This document shows positions 36,171 to 44,622 of a stretch of 64,000 nucleotides of DNA, piece by piece. The position numbers were made by a program, and so were the translations under genes. Source of the DNA: CAYOBW01 sp964402115 (lineage in GTDB: Bacteria > Verrucomicrobiota > Kiritimatiellia > UBA8416 > CAYOBW01); assembly GCA_964402115.1 (NCBI GenBank), contig CAYOBW010000002.1, positions 32,486 through 96,485 of the forward strand. Reading direction: 5' to 3'. Position 1 is the first letter of the stretch. Every line of letters begins with the position of its first letter. The notes beneath the pieces are model-generated. The model saw only the letters and a list, made by a program, of their open reading frames with translations, was not told the DNA's origin and made no database searches.

Positions 36171-36589
36171 GCCCCCAGGATTCCTGACTGCGCGTTCCCC
36201 CTTGCCACGACCGTGCCGTCCTGATTGTGCAACGTGATACCGATACGAATCGTTCGTACAGAAGCGAAAACCTCCTTCACCCGGGCAGTCACCGTCACCA
36301 CATCGCCCGCATAGCAGGGGCAGTGAAACCGCATGGACAGTTCTTGAAGCACGCCGACGCCCCCCGGCAGTTCCATCCCCAGAACCGCACTCACAAACGA
36401 CGATAACAAGGCCCCGTGGGCCACGCGGCTCTTGAATCCGTGCTGCCTGGCGTGTGTATCGCTAATGTGGATGACGCTGTGGTCGCCCGACAAATCAGCG
36501 AAGGCGGAAATCATCCCGTCCGTTATGGCGACCTGACGCGTCGCGCGCTTGCCAAGCCACAGGTCGAAGTCCTCTGTTGATGCACCCAT
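36167..36589 (-). CDS. MaoC-like hotdog dehydratase/hydratase
   Basis: 140 residues, one hotdog fold. The hydratase motif is GDHSVIHISDTHARQHGF, with the Asp-x4-His dyad, followed by RVAHGALLSSF; this is the R-specific enoyl hydratase / MaoC signature. First gene of the overlapping operon that runs to 30020 and ends by ATGA into the FkbH-like gene. Probably dehydrates or hydrates an acyl-ACP made here. ATG 36589 has no strong Shine-Dalgarno. Confidence 0.8.
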   Translation of the reverse strand: MGASTEDFDLWLGKRATRQVAITDGMISAFADLSGDHSVIHISDTHARQHGFKSRVAHGALLSSFVSAVLGMELPGGVGVLQELSMRFHCPCYAGDVVTVTARVKEVFASVRTIRIGITLHNQDGTVVARGNAQSGILGA

Positions 36590-36985
36590 ACTTGTCTACA
36601 CAGCATGTACCTTGTGAGCGTCGTTCGCCATCGCCTATCGGTAAGTGCAAATCTAGACCCCACCCTGTAATTGGCCTAATGCACTGCTTTTCAACAGCTG
36701 ATATCTCATATGAGAGGGGGGGGAGTCAAGACTTGGTCAACCAGACTTGGACAACCTGGATGAACGGGAAACACGGCCTTTTGGCGCCGGCACCGTTGCA
36801 AGAAGCACTCAGGTTATCTGACCCGGCTCCCCGGCCGCGGAGGCTCCACGCATGTGCGCCACTACCCGGCTGCAGATGCGGAGGTCACGCCGCCAGCAGG
36901 CTCCCCGCGTCGGAGGATCAGCCTGTACGTTGACCGCGGCACGGCCGCTTCCGTACACCTGCTCCGCCTCTCCATTCGAGCGATT
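36590..36985. other. Gap upstream of the acyl-modification operon
   Basis: About 396 bases with lower GC near 36640-36760 (GTAATTGGCCTAATGCACTG and on), which would suit a promoter for the leftward operon. TTGAAA at about 36690-36700 on the minus strand could be a -35, but no good -10 follows. The right half is GC-rich and holds the 3' flank of the giant gene. No gene seen. Confidence 0.35.
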
Positions 36986-39900
36986 CTACCGCGTCAAACG
37001 CATCCGGTAAAAGCGCTGGGTGGTCAGGGGCGAGGGATCGACAACGATGTTCACCGCCGCCGTGGAGGGCACGCCGGTTGCCAGTGGCGTCCAGCGGGCG
37101 CCCGGCAGCAGCGAGTCGGACCACTCGATGTCGTAACACGACGCAGGTGAACCCTGCCAGCCGATCAGCAGCCTCCCCGCCGAGACCGCCATGTTCGCGA
37201 TCCGCGGCTGCGCGTCGCCGGCCACCGCGAGAACACCCTCGCCCGCCACGCCGCGGTCCGGCTCGAGCGCTCCACGGCTGTTGAAACGCCCCTCGGCCGC
37301 ATACGCCGAGCCGCGCAGCGTGCTGTCCACGGCCTGCACGCTCCAGTAGTACGTTTCATACCCGGCGAGGTTGACCCGCCAGACCCAGCTCGTACCCTGC
37401 ACCAGGCCCTGCCACACGATCCGACGGTACCCGGAACCGGCGTCGGCCATGCCGCTCAGCCGGTTTCCGCTGCCGGCTGCGGTGCCGATCCTCAGGCTGT
37501 ACGTCAGCCCGGAAGCCGGCGTTTCGGCATCGGCAGCCGCCTGCCAGGCCAGCCGCACACCGAGCGGCAGGGTGGTCACCGCGAGCGCGCCCGGCGCGGT
37601 CGGCGCCTGGTTCGGCGCCAGCGCGCCGTTGCGATAGAGCCGGGCCACGGCCACACCCTCGCCGGCGCCCGTCGCCAGGATGTCCAGATCCCCGTCGTTG
37701 TCATAGTCGCCCCAAGCCGCGCCGCCCCCCGCCACGCCCGCCAGGCCATAGCCGGAGCGATCCGTGAACGTGTTGTCGCCGTTGTTGCGGTAGACGCATG
37801 TCGCGGACACGTGTTGCCGCGTGTAGCCGCCGACCAGGATATCGAGGTCGCCGCCGTTGTCGTAGTCGCCCCAGGCCGCCGAGCCGCGGTCGAAGCCCGT
37901 GAGCGCGATGCCGCCCTGGCGGCTGAAGCCGGCGGGGCCGTCGTTACGGTAGACGCGGGTGAGCGGTGCGCCGAAACAGAACGCGTCCGGATCGCCGCAC
38001 AGCAGGATGTCCAGATCCCCGTCGTTGTCGTAGTCGCCCCAGGCCACCGCACCCTCCCGCACACCCGGCAGGTTCGCGCGGTGGTCTTCCTTGAAACTGA
38101 GGTTGCCTTCATTGCGGTAGACTCTGGAAACCGTCTGGAGCCCCGCCCGGCCCGTCAGCAGGATATCGAGGTCGCCGTCATTGTCGTAGTCGCCCCAGGC
38201 CGCGGCGCTCTCGGACACGCCAACCAGGTCGCGTTCGTTGCCCGGGCTGAAGAAACCGTTACCGTGGTTGCGGTAGATCTTTGCCACGGCGGAACGCCCG
38301 TTGTAACCCGTGAGGAGGATATCGAGGTCGCCATCGTTGTCGGCATCGCCCCAAGCCACGCTGCCGTACTTCACCGCGGTCAGGCCGGCGCCCATCTGCC
38401 GCTTGAAGGTGTTGTCGCCCTTGTTCCAGTAGAACTCGGTGACGGGGTTGCGCTGGCGGTTCTCGCCCGTCAACAGCAGATCCAGACGACCATCCCGGTC
38501 GTAGTCGCCCCACGCCACGCTGCCCTGGCAGACGCCGGTCAGCGGAATCTGCGCCTGTTCGACAAACACCCCCGCGCCATCGTTACGATACACCTTCGAG
38601 AGCGGGGTGCCGGCACGGTCGCGACCCGTGAGGACCAGGTCGAGATCGCCGTCGTTGTCGTAGTCGCCCCAGGCAGTGGCCGTGTCCCAAAGCGCCGCCA
38701 GCCCCGTCCCCGGCTGCTCCGCAAACGCGGGGGTCCGCAACCAGCCGGCATCCGGCGCACCGAAGCCTCCCGCCACACCGCCGAAGCGGCCTCGTACCCA
38801 ATAGCTGTACGTTACGCCCGGCTGCGCCGTCGTGTCGGTGTAGTTCGTACCGGTCGGATCCTGCCCTGCCGAAAGGTGCGTCGCCGCAGCCAGTTCCGCG
38901 CCCGCGCCGCGCCACACCTCGTAGAGATCCGCGTCCACGGTCGTCCAAGCCACCACCACGCGGTCGGTATATGTGCCGTCGCTTGCCTGCACGTCCAGCG
39001 GCGCACCCAGTACGCGTGTGGTGCTCTCCGCCGCAAACGCCGAACCCGCCAGCCCGCCATCCACCGCCTGCACGCTCCAGTAGTACAGACCCTTCGCCAC
39101 ATCGCGTGCGCGCCACACCCAGTTGGTCCCCTGCACGAGGCCTTGCGCCGCCGTCCGCCGCAGGCCATTGGTCGGGTCCGCCATGCAGCCCAACAGATCA
39201 TCCTTCCCCGGCGCCGTCCCGATCCGCAGGCTGTACATCAGCCCCGCCGCCGGCGTCGCGTTATCGCTCCCTGCCACCCAGCTCAGCCGGAGCCCCTCCG
39301 AAACCGACAACACCGCCAGCCCTGTCGGGGCCGTGGGCGGCACGTTCGCCCGCACCGCTTCGTTGCGGTACAGTTTCGTCAAAAGTGCACTCTTCCGGTC
39401 AAACCCGGTCACCAGCAAGTCGAGATCCCCGTCTCCGTCGGCATCGCCCCATGCTACTCCACCACACGAGAAGACACCCGCCAACGCCTGTCCGAGTTGC
39501 GGAGCGAACGTGTTATCGCCGTTGTTCCGGTAGAGGCCGATTGGCTCCGCCCTGCGGGCAGCGTTCGCGCCGCTCAGCAGAATGTCCAAATCGCCGTCAT
39601 TGTCGTAGTCTCCCCACGCCGCACTGCTGTGGTACAATCCGGGCAGGGGAATGCCTGCCTGCTCACGGAAAAGGCCCAACCCCTCGTTACGGTACACCTT
39701 CGCGATGGGGTTCCCGCCCGTGACAGCATCCGAACCGCCGCTTAGCAGGATATCCAAGTCGCCATCGTTATCGTAGTCCCCCCACGCGACAGCCGGAGCA
39801 CAGACCCCTGTCAGCGATGCCCCCGTCCAATCGCTGAATGTGCCATCGCCGTTGTTGCGGTACACCTTCGATGTCATCGCGCTGCCGGTGAATCCCGCCA

Positions 39901-42900
39901 GCAGGATATCCAGATCCCCATCGTTGTCGCAGTCCCCCCAGGCAACGGCACTCTCCCGCACTGCCACCAAGGCGATTCCGGGCGGTTCGACGAACCCCCC
40001 GCTGCCATTGTTTCGATACACCTTCGAAACCTGCTGCATCCCCGTGTACCCCGTCAGGACCAGATCCAAGTGACCGTCGTTGTCGTAGTCACCCCAAGCC
40101 ACGCTGCTGTACTTCACACCCGTGAAACCGGCACTCGCCACCTCCGCGAAGACTCCACCCCCCTCGTTGCGGTACAGCTTGGCAATCGCTGCGCCTCCCA
40201 GCAACTCACCTGTCACCAGTAAGTCCAGATCGCCGTCATTGTCGTAGTCGCCCCAAGCCAGACCACCGATGCGCACCCCGATCAGCCCAGCCTGCGACAC
40301 CACGCTGAAGCGCAAACCGCCGTTGTTGCGGTACAGTTGCGTTACATGCGCACCGCTGCCGTCCAATCCGGTGAGGACCACATCCAGATCGCCATCGTTA
40401 TCGTAATCGCCCCAGGCCACGGGGCCGTTTGCCATGGGCGGCAGCCCCGTCCCCGTCTGCTCCTCGAAGGTCGAAGTCCGCAGCCAGCCTGTGTCAGCCG
40501 CGCTGAACCCGCCCGCCACGCCGCCGAAGCGACCCCGCACCCAGTAGCTGTAGGTCACACCCGGTTGCGCCGTCGTGTCGGTGTAGCTTGTCCCGGTCGG
40601 GTCGTTCCCGACCGAGAGGTGCGTCGCCGTGGCCAGGTCCGTCCCCGTGCCACGCCATACCTCGTAGAGGTCCGCGGCCACCGTCGTCCAAGCCACCGTC
40701 ACCCGGTCGGTGTACGTGCCGTCGCTTGCCTGCACGTCCCGCGGCGCACCCAGTACGCGTGCCGTGCCCTCCGCCGCAAACGGCGAACCCGCCAGCCCGC
40801 CATCCACCGCCTGCACGCTCCAGTAGTACGTGCCGCCCGCCGCAGCACGCGCGCACCAGACCCAGTTCGTGCCCTGAACCAACCCGCCCGATGCAAGCCG
40901 CCGCAGCCCACCGGTCGGGTCCGCCATGCAACCCAGCAGGTCATCCTTCCCCGGCGCCGTCCCGATCCTCAGATTGTACGTCAGTCCCGCCGCCGGCGTC
41001 GCACCGTCGCTCGCCGCCGCCCAAGTCAGCCGAAGCCCTTCCGGCACCGACAACGCCGCCAGCCCTGTCGGGGCCGTCGGTGGCACGTTCGCGCGCACCG
41101 CTTCGTTGCGGTACAGTTTCGTCAAGAGTGCACTCGTCCGGTCAAACCCGGTCACCAGCAAGTCGAGATCCCCATCTCCGTCGGCATCGCCCCATGCTAC
41201 TCCACCACACGAGAAGACACCCGCCAACGCCTGTCCGAGTTGCGGAGCGAACGTGTTATCGCCGTTGTTCCGGTAGAGGCCGATTGGCTCCGCCCTGCGG
41301 GCAGCGTTCGCGCCGCTCAGCAGAATGTCCAAATCGCCGTCATTGTCGTAGTCTCCCCACGCCGCACTGCTGTGGTACAATCCGGGCAGGGGAATGCCTG
41401 CCTGCTCACGGAAAAGGCCCAACCCCTCGTTACGGTACACCTTCGCGATGGGGTTCCCGCCCGTGACAGCATCCGAACCGCCGCTTAGCAGGATATCCAA
41501 GTCGCCATCGTTATCGTAGTCCCCCCACGCGACAGCCGGAGCACAGACCCCTGTCAGCGATGCCCCCGTCCAATCGCTGAATGTGCCATCGCCGTTGTTG
41601 CGGTACACCTTCGATGTCATCGCGCTGCCGGTGAATCCCGCCAGCAGGATATCCAGATCCCCATCGTTGTCGCAGTCCCCCCAGGCAACGGCACTCTCCC
41701 GCACTGCCACCAAGGCGATTCCGGGCGGTTCGACGAACCCCCCGCTGCCATTGTTTCGATACACCTTCGAAACCTGCTGCATCCCCGTGTACCCCGTCAG
41801 GACCAGATCCAAGTGACCGTCGTTGTCGTAGTCACCCCAAGCCACGCTGCTGTACTTCACACCCGTGAAACCGGCACTCGCCACCTCCGCGAAGACTCCA
41901 CCCCCCTCGTTGCGGTACAGCTTGGCAATCGCTGCGCCTCCCAGCAACTCACCTGTCACCAGTAAGTCCAGATCGCCGTCATTGTCGTAGTCGCCCCAAG
42001 CCAGACCACCGATGCGCACCCCGATCAGCCCAGCCTGCGACACCACGCTGAAGCGCAAACCGCCGTTGTTGCGGTACAGTTGCGTTACATGCGCACCGCT
42101 GCCGTCCAATCCGGTGAGGACCACATCCAGATCGCCATCGTTATCGTAATCGCCCCAGGCCACGGGGCCGTTTGCCATGGGCGGCAGCCCCGTCCCCGTC
42201 TGCTCCTCGAAGGTCGAAGTCCGCAGCCAGCCTGTGTCAGCCGCGCTGAACCCGCCCGCCACGCCGCCGAAGCGACCCCGCACCCAGTAGCTGTAGGTCA
42301 CACCCGGTTGCGCCGTCGTGTCGGTGTAGCTTGTCCCGGTCGGGTCGTTCCCGACCGAGAGGTGCGTCGCCGTGGCCAGGTCCGTCCCCGTGCCACGCCA
42401 TACCTCGTAGAGGTCCGCGGCCACCGTCGTCCAAGCCACCGTCACCCGGTCGGTGTACGTGCCGTCGCTTGCCTGCACGTCCCGCGGCGCACCCAGTACG
42501 CGTGCCGTGCCCTCCGCCGCAAACGGCGAACCCGCCAGCCCGCCATCCACCGCCTGCACGCTCCAGTAGTACGTGCCGCCCGCCGCAGCACGCGCGCACC
42601 AGACCCAGTTCGTGCCCTGAACCAACCCGCCCGATGCAAGCCGCCGCAGCCCACCGGTCGGGTCCGCCATGCAACCCAGCAGGTCATCCTTCCCCGGCGC
42701 CGTCCCGATCCTCAGATTGTACGTCAGTCCCGCCGCCGGCGTCGCACCGTCACTCGCCGCCGCCCAGCTCAGCCGGATCCCTTCCGCGACTGCTGCTGCC
42801 GTCAGCCCCGTCGGAGCCGCTGGCGACGTGTTCGCCATGCCCGTTTGATTGCGGTAGAGCTTCGTCAGTCCGCCGCTGCCCGTGTAACCACTCACCAGGA

Positions 42901-44050
42901 TGTCCAAATCGCCGTCGCCGTCGACATCCCCCCACACACCCATGCCATGCGACACCGCTGCCAAGGCCAGGCTGTCCTGCGGCACGAAGGTGTTGTCCCC
43001 GTTGTTCCGATACAACCGAGTCTGGGGAACGCGCGCCGCATCACACCCCGTGAGCAACAGATCCACATCGCCATCCTGGTCGTGGTCCCCCCACGCCGCG
43101 CTGGCGTGGAAAATCGCCGGCAATACCACGCCCGCCTGCTCCTGAAAGATCCCGCCCTCGTTACGGTACAGCCGCCCGATCGGGTTGCCGCCCGTCACCA
43201 CGTCCGATCCCCCAGTCAGCACGATGTCCAAGTCCCCATCGTTGTCATAGTCACCCCAAGCCAAGCCCGGCACACAAACGCCCGTGAGGCTGTCACCCGT
43301 CGCATCGCTGAAACTGCTGTCCCCGTTGTTGCGATAGACCTTGGCCACCATAACGTTGCCCGTAAAGCCGGCCAACAACAGGTCCAGATCGCCGTCGTTG
43401 TCGTAGTCGCCCCACGCGACAGCACACTCGCGAACCCCTATCGGCGCACTGCCAACCTGCTCGCTAAAGCTCCCATCCCCGTTGTTGCGATAGAGCTTCG
43501 TCATCTGCTGCAAGGCCGCCGTCTGCCCACAAAGCACCACATCCAAGTCCCCGTCGTTGTCGTAGTCACCCCAAGCTGCCCGGCTGTACTGCACCGCCAA
43601 CAGTCCCGCATTGGCCACCTCGCCGAACCCGCCGTTGCCGTTGTTCCGGTAGAGTTTCGTAACCGGTCCACCAACGCCTTGTCCCGTCACGAGGAGGTCC
43701 AGATCACCATCGTTGTCACAATCGCCCCACGCCAAGCCCCCATTGCGCACGCCCGTAATGACAATGCCGTTTTGCACCACAAAACCGCTGCCGTCATTGC
43801 GACAGACCTGGCAAACCGGCGTCCCGTTGCCACCCCGTCCGGTCAACGCTACATCCAGATCGCCATCATTGTCATAGTCGCCCCATGCAGCACCACCGTT
43901 CCACGACCCCGCCAGCCCCGTCCCCGTCTGCTCCACGAACGTCTGTGCCAGAACCGGACACGCGGCCAGAAGCAGCAGCATGGCACCCGCTGTCAGAGTC
44001 AGCGGAAGATTGTGAAAGCGATTGGCTGCGGAATGCGAGTTGGTTTGCAT
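36986..44050 (-). CDS. Giant secreted FG-GAP/VCBS protein with four seven-bladed propellers
   Basis: 2,354 residues. ATG 44050 follows GAGAGGGG and gives a signal peptide (LTLTAGAMLLLLAACPVLAQ). The body has 28 repeats with the FG-GAP/VCBS core WGDYDNDGDLDILLTG (calcium-binding DxDNDGxxD loop) in four groups of seven, which fits four integrin-like seven-bladed beta-propellers. Each propeller is followed by one or two fibronectin-III-like modules (PTGLTAAAVAEGIRLSWAAA; ATPAAGLTYNLRIGTAPG). The C-terminal ~100 residues are a separate sandwich ending in RFYRMRLTR. Propellers 2 and 3 with linkers are almost identical because of a 1,743-base tandem duplication. Role is probably adhesion or carbohydrate binding on the cell surface; not known. 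Confidence 0.88.
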   Translation of the reverse strand: MQTNSHSAANRFHNLPLTLTAGAMLLLLAACPVLAQTFVEQTGTGLAGSWNGGAAWGDYDNDGDLDVALTGRGGNGTPVCQVCRNDGSGFVVQNGIVITGVRNGGLAWGDCDNDGDLDLLVTGQGVGGPVTKLYRNNGNGGFGEVANAGLLAVQYSRAAWGDYDNDGDLDVVLCGQTAALQQMTKLYRNNGDGSFSEQVGSAPIGVRECAVAWGDYDNDGDLDLLLAGFTGNVMVAKVYRNNGDSSFSDATGDSLTGVCVPGLAWGDYDNDGDLDIVLTGGSDVVTGGNPIGRLYRNEGGIFQEQAGVVLPAIFHASAAWGDHDQDGDVDLLLTGCDAARVPQTRLYRNNGDNTFVPQDSLALAAVSHGMGVWGDVDGDGDLDILVSGYTGSGGLTKLYRNQTGMANTSPAAPTGLTAAAVAEGIRLSWAAASDGATPAAGLTYNLRIGTAPGKDDLLGCMADPTGGLRRLASGGLVQGTNWVWCARAAAGGTYYWSVQAVDGGLAGSPFAAEGTARVLGAPRDVQASDGTYTDRVTVAWTTVAADLYEVWRGTGTDLATATHLSVGNDPTGTSYTDTTAQPGVTYSYWVRGRFGGVAGGFSAADTGWLRTSTFEEQTGTGLPPMANGPVAWGDYDNDGDLDVVLTGLDGSGAHVTQLYRNNGGLRFSVVSQAGLIGVRIGGLAWGDYDNDGDLDLLVTGELLGGAAIAKLYRNEGGGVFAEVASAGFTGVKYSSVAWGDYDNDGHLDLVLTGYTGMQQVSKVYRNNGSGGFVEPPGIALVAVRESAVAWGDCDNDGDLDILLAGFTGSAMTSKVYRNNGDGTFSDWTGASLTGVCAPAVAWGDYDNDGDLDILLSGGSDAVTGGNPIAKVYRNEGLGLFREQAGIPLPGLYHSSAAWGDYDNDGDLDILLSGANAARRAEPIGLYRNNGDNTFAPQLGQALAGVFSCGGVAWGDADGDGDLDLLVTGFDRTSALLTKLYRNEAVRANVPPTAPTGLAALSVPEGLRLTWAAASDGATPAAGLTYNLRIGTAPGKDDLLGCMADPTGGLRRLASGGLVQGTNWVWCARAAAGGTYYWSVQAVDGGLAGSPFAAEGTARVLGAPRDVQASDGTYTDRVTVAWTTVAADLYEVWRGTGTDLATATHLSVGNDPTGTSYTDTTAQPGVTYSYWVRGRFGGVAGGFSAADTGWLRTSTFEEQTGTGLPPMANGPVAWGDYDNDGDLDVVLTGLDGSGAHVTQLYRNNGGLRFSVVSQAGLIGVRIGGLAWGDYDNDGDLDLLVTGELLGGAAIAKLYRNEGGGVFAEVASAGFTGVKYSSVAWGDYDNDGHLDLVLTGYTGMQQVSKVYRNNGSGGFVEPPGIALVAVRESAVAWGDCDNDGDLDILLAGFTGSAMTSKVYRNNGDGTFSDWTGASLTGVCAPAVAWGDYDNDGDLDILLSGGSDAVTGGNPIAKVYRNEGLGLFREQAGIPLPGLYHSSAAWGDYDNDGDLDILLSGANAARRAEPIGLYRNNGDNTFAPQLGQALAGVFSCGGVAWGDADGDGDLDLLVTGFDRKSALLTKLYRNEAVRANVPPTAPTGLAVLSVSEGLRLSWVAGSDNATPAAGLMYSLRIGTAPGKDDLLGCMADPTNGLRRTAAQGLVQGTNWVWRARDVAKGLYYWSVQAVDGGLAGSAFAAESTTRVLGAPLDVQASDGTYTDRVVVAWTTVDADLYEVWRGAGAELAAATHLSAGQDPTGTNYTDTTAQPGVTYSYWVRGRFGGVAGGFGAPDAGWLRTPAFAEQPGTGLAALWDTATAWGDYDNDGDLDLVLTGRDRAGTPLSKVYRNDGAGVFVEQAQIPLTGVCQGSVAWGDYDRDGRLDLLLTGENRQRNPVTEFYWNKGDNTFKRQMGAGLTAVKYGSVAWGDADNDGDLDILLTGYNGRSAVAKIYRNHGNGFFSPGNERDLVGVSESAAAWGDYDNDGDLDILLTGRAGLQTVSRVYRNEGNLSFKEDHRANLPGVREGAVAWGDYDNDGDLDILLCGDPDAFCFGAPLTRVYRNDGPAGFSRQGGIALTGFDRGSAAWGDYDNGGDLDILVGGYTRQHVSATCVYRNNGDNTFTDRSGYGLAGVAGGGAAWGDYDNDGDLDILATGAGEGVAVARLYRNGALAPNQAPTAPGALAVTTLPLGVRLAWQAAADAETPASGLTYSLRIGTAAGSGNRLSGMADAGSGYRRIVWQGLVQGTSWVWRVNLAGYETYYWSVQAVDSTLRGSAYAAEGRFNSRGALEPDRGVAGEGVLAVAGDAQPRIANMAVSAGRLLIGWQGSPASCYDIEWSDSLLPGARWTPLATGVPSTAAVNIVVDPSPLTTQRFYRMRLTR
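39432..41008. repeat. Large direct repeat, copy 1
   Basis: 1,577 bases that appear identical to 41175-42751 (offset 1,743). The flanking bases diverge within a few positions (first mismatches at 39431/41174 and 41009/42752). It codes for most of propeller 3 and its linker in the giant protein (minus strand). I compared it by eye and through identical translations on the other strand. Confidence 0.85.
41175..42751. repeat. Large direct repeat, copy 2
   Basis: Partner of 39432-41008, coding for propeller 2 with its linker. Period 1,743 bases is 581 codons, so the duplication keeps frame. Confidence 0.85.
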
Positions 44051-44622
44051 GAGCGGCCCCTCTCCTCTGCGTAAACACAGCCGTCCACCGACGGAACGGC
44101 AGAATACCTACCCCACGTGCATAAATGAATACCACGATGTGGCGGCCGGGGCAATATGTTCCGCGGCACATAACCGCTGTTTTTATTACGGCATGTTGTG
44201 GTCAGTGAACGGTGACAGGAAGAACCGCGAATGAGACGAATTTAGCGAATGGGGAGAGAGAACCGCAGATCACGCAGATGGCGCAGATGGGGGGCTTCAA
44301 CCGGGAAAGGGTAGTAGACTGTAGCGGGGGGGTGGGTGCCGAATGGGGAGTCCCTGAGGCGCCTGCAAGACCCCGGCGGGGTGTTTGCAGGAGAGACGCC
44401 AGCATGCAGAAACCAGAAGCCAGATTCTGAATTCCGAATTCTGCCTTCTGAATACGGCGCTTGCAGAACCGACGAAGGAGGTTTTGCATGCGCAGCACCC
44501 TATCTGCGTGCATCTGCGCTATCTGCGGTTTCCAGGGAATCCAGCAGTCAGGACGTGACAGGAAACGTCAAAGGGAAGCGGTTTCCGTTCATTCTGAATG
44601 CTGACTACTGAATTCCGAATTC
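44051..44622. other. Gap with palindromes and short repeats
   Basis: About 570 bases upstream of the giant gene. Near 44100-44250 the sequence is less GC-rich and could carry its promoter; no clear -35/-10 pair was found. 44362-44391 is a hairpin with arms CCTGCAA and TTGCAGG and an inner ACCCC/GGGGT stem. Around 44412-44450 and 44590-44625 are GAATTCTGAATTCCG-like short repeats. AACCGCAGATCACGCAGATG occurs at 44270 and a variant near 26760. No gene seen. Confidence 0.5.
44362..44391. repeat. Palindromic repeat
   Basis: Arms CCTGCAA and TTGCAGG with inner ACCCC/GGGGT pairing around a GGC loop make a strong hairpin. Not followed by T-run; looks like a REP-type element, not a terminator. Confidence 0.45.

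Noticed and set aside
37680..43900. Regularly spaced GTCGTAGTCGCCCCA-like units that look like CRISPR repeats
   Set aside because: They are the coding sequence for WGDYDNDGD in the propellers; spacing is about 200 bases and spacers are coding.
37811..44074. Long plus-strand open frames opposite the giant gene, rich in Arg and Val
   Set aside because: Mirror of the repeat gene; their repeats follow the FG-GAP coding repeats and they have no ribosome-binding site.
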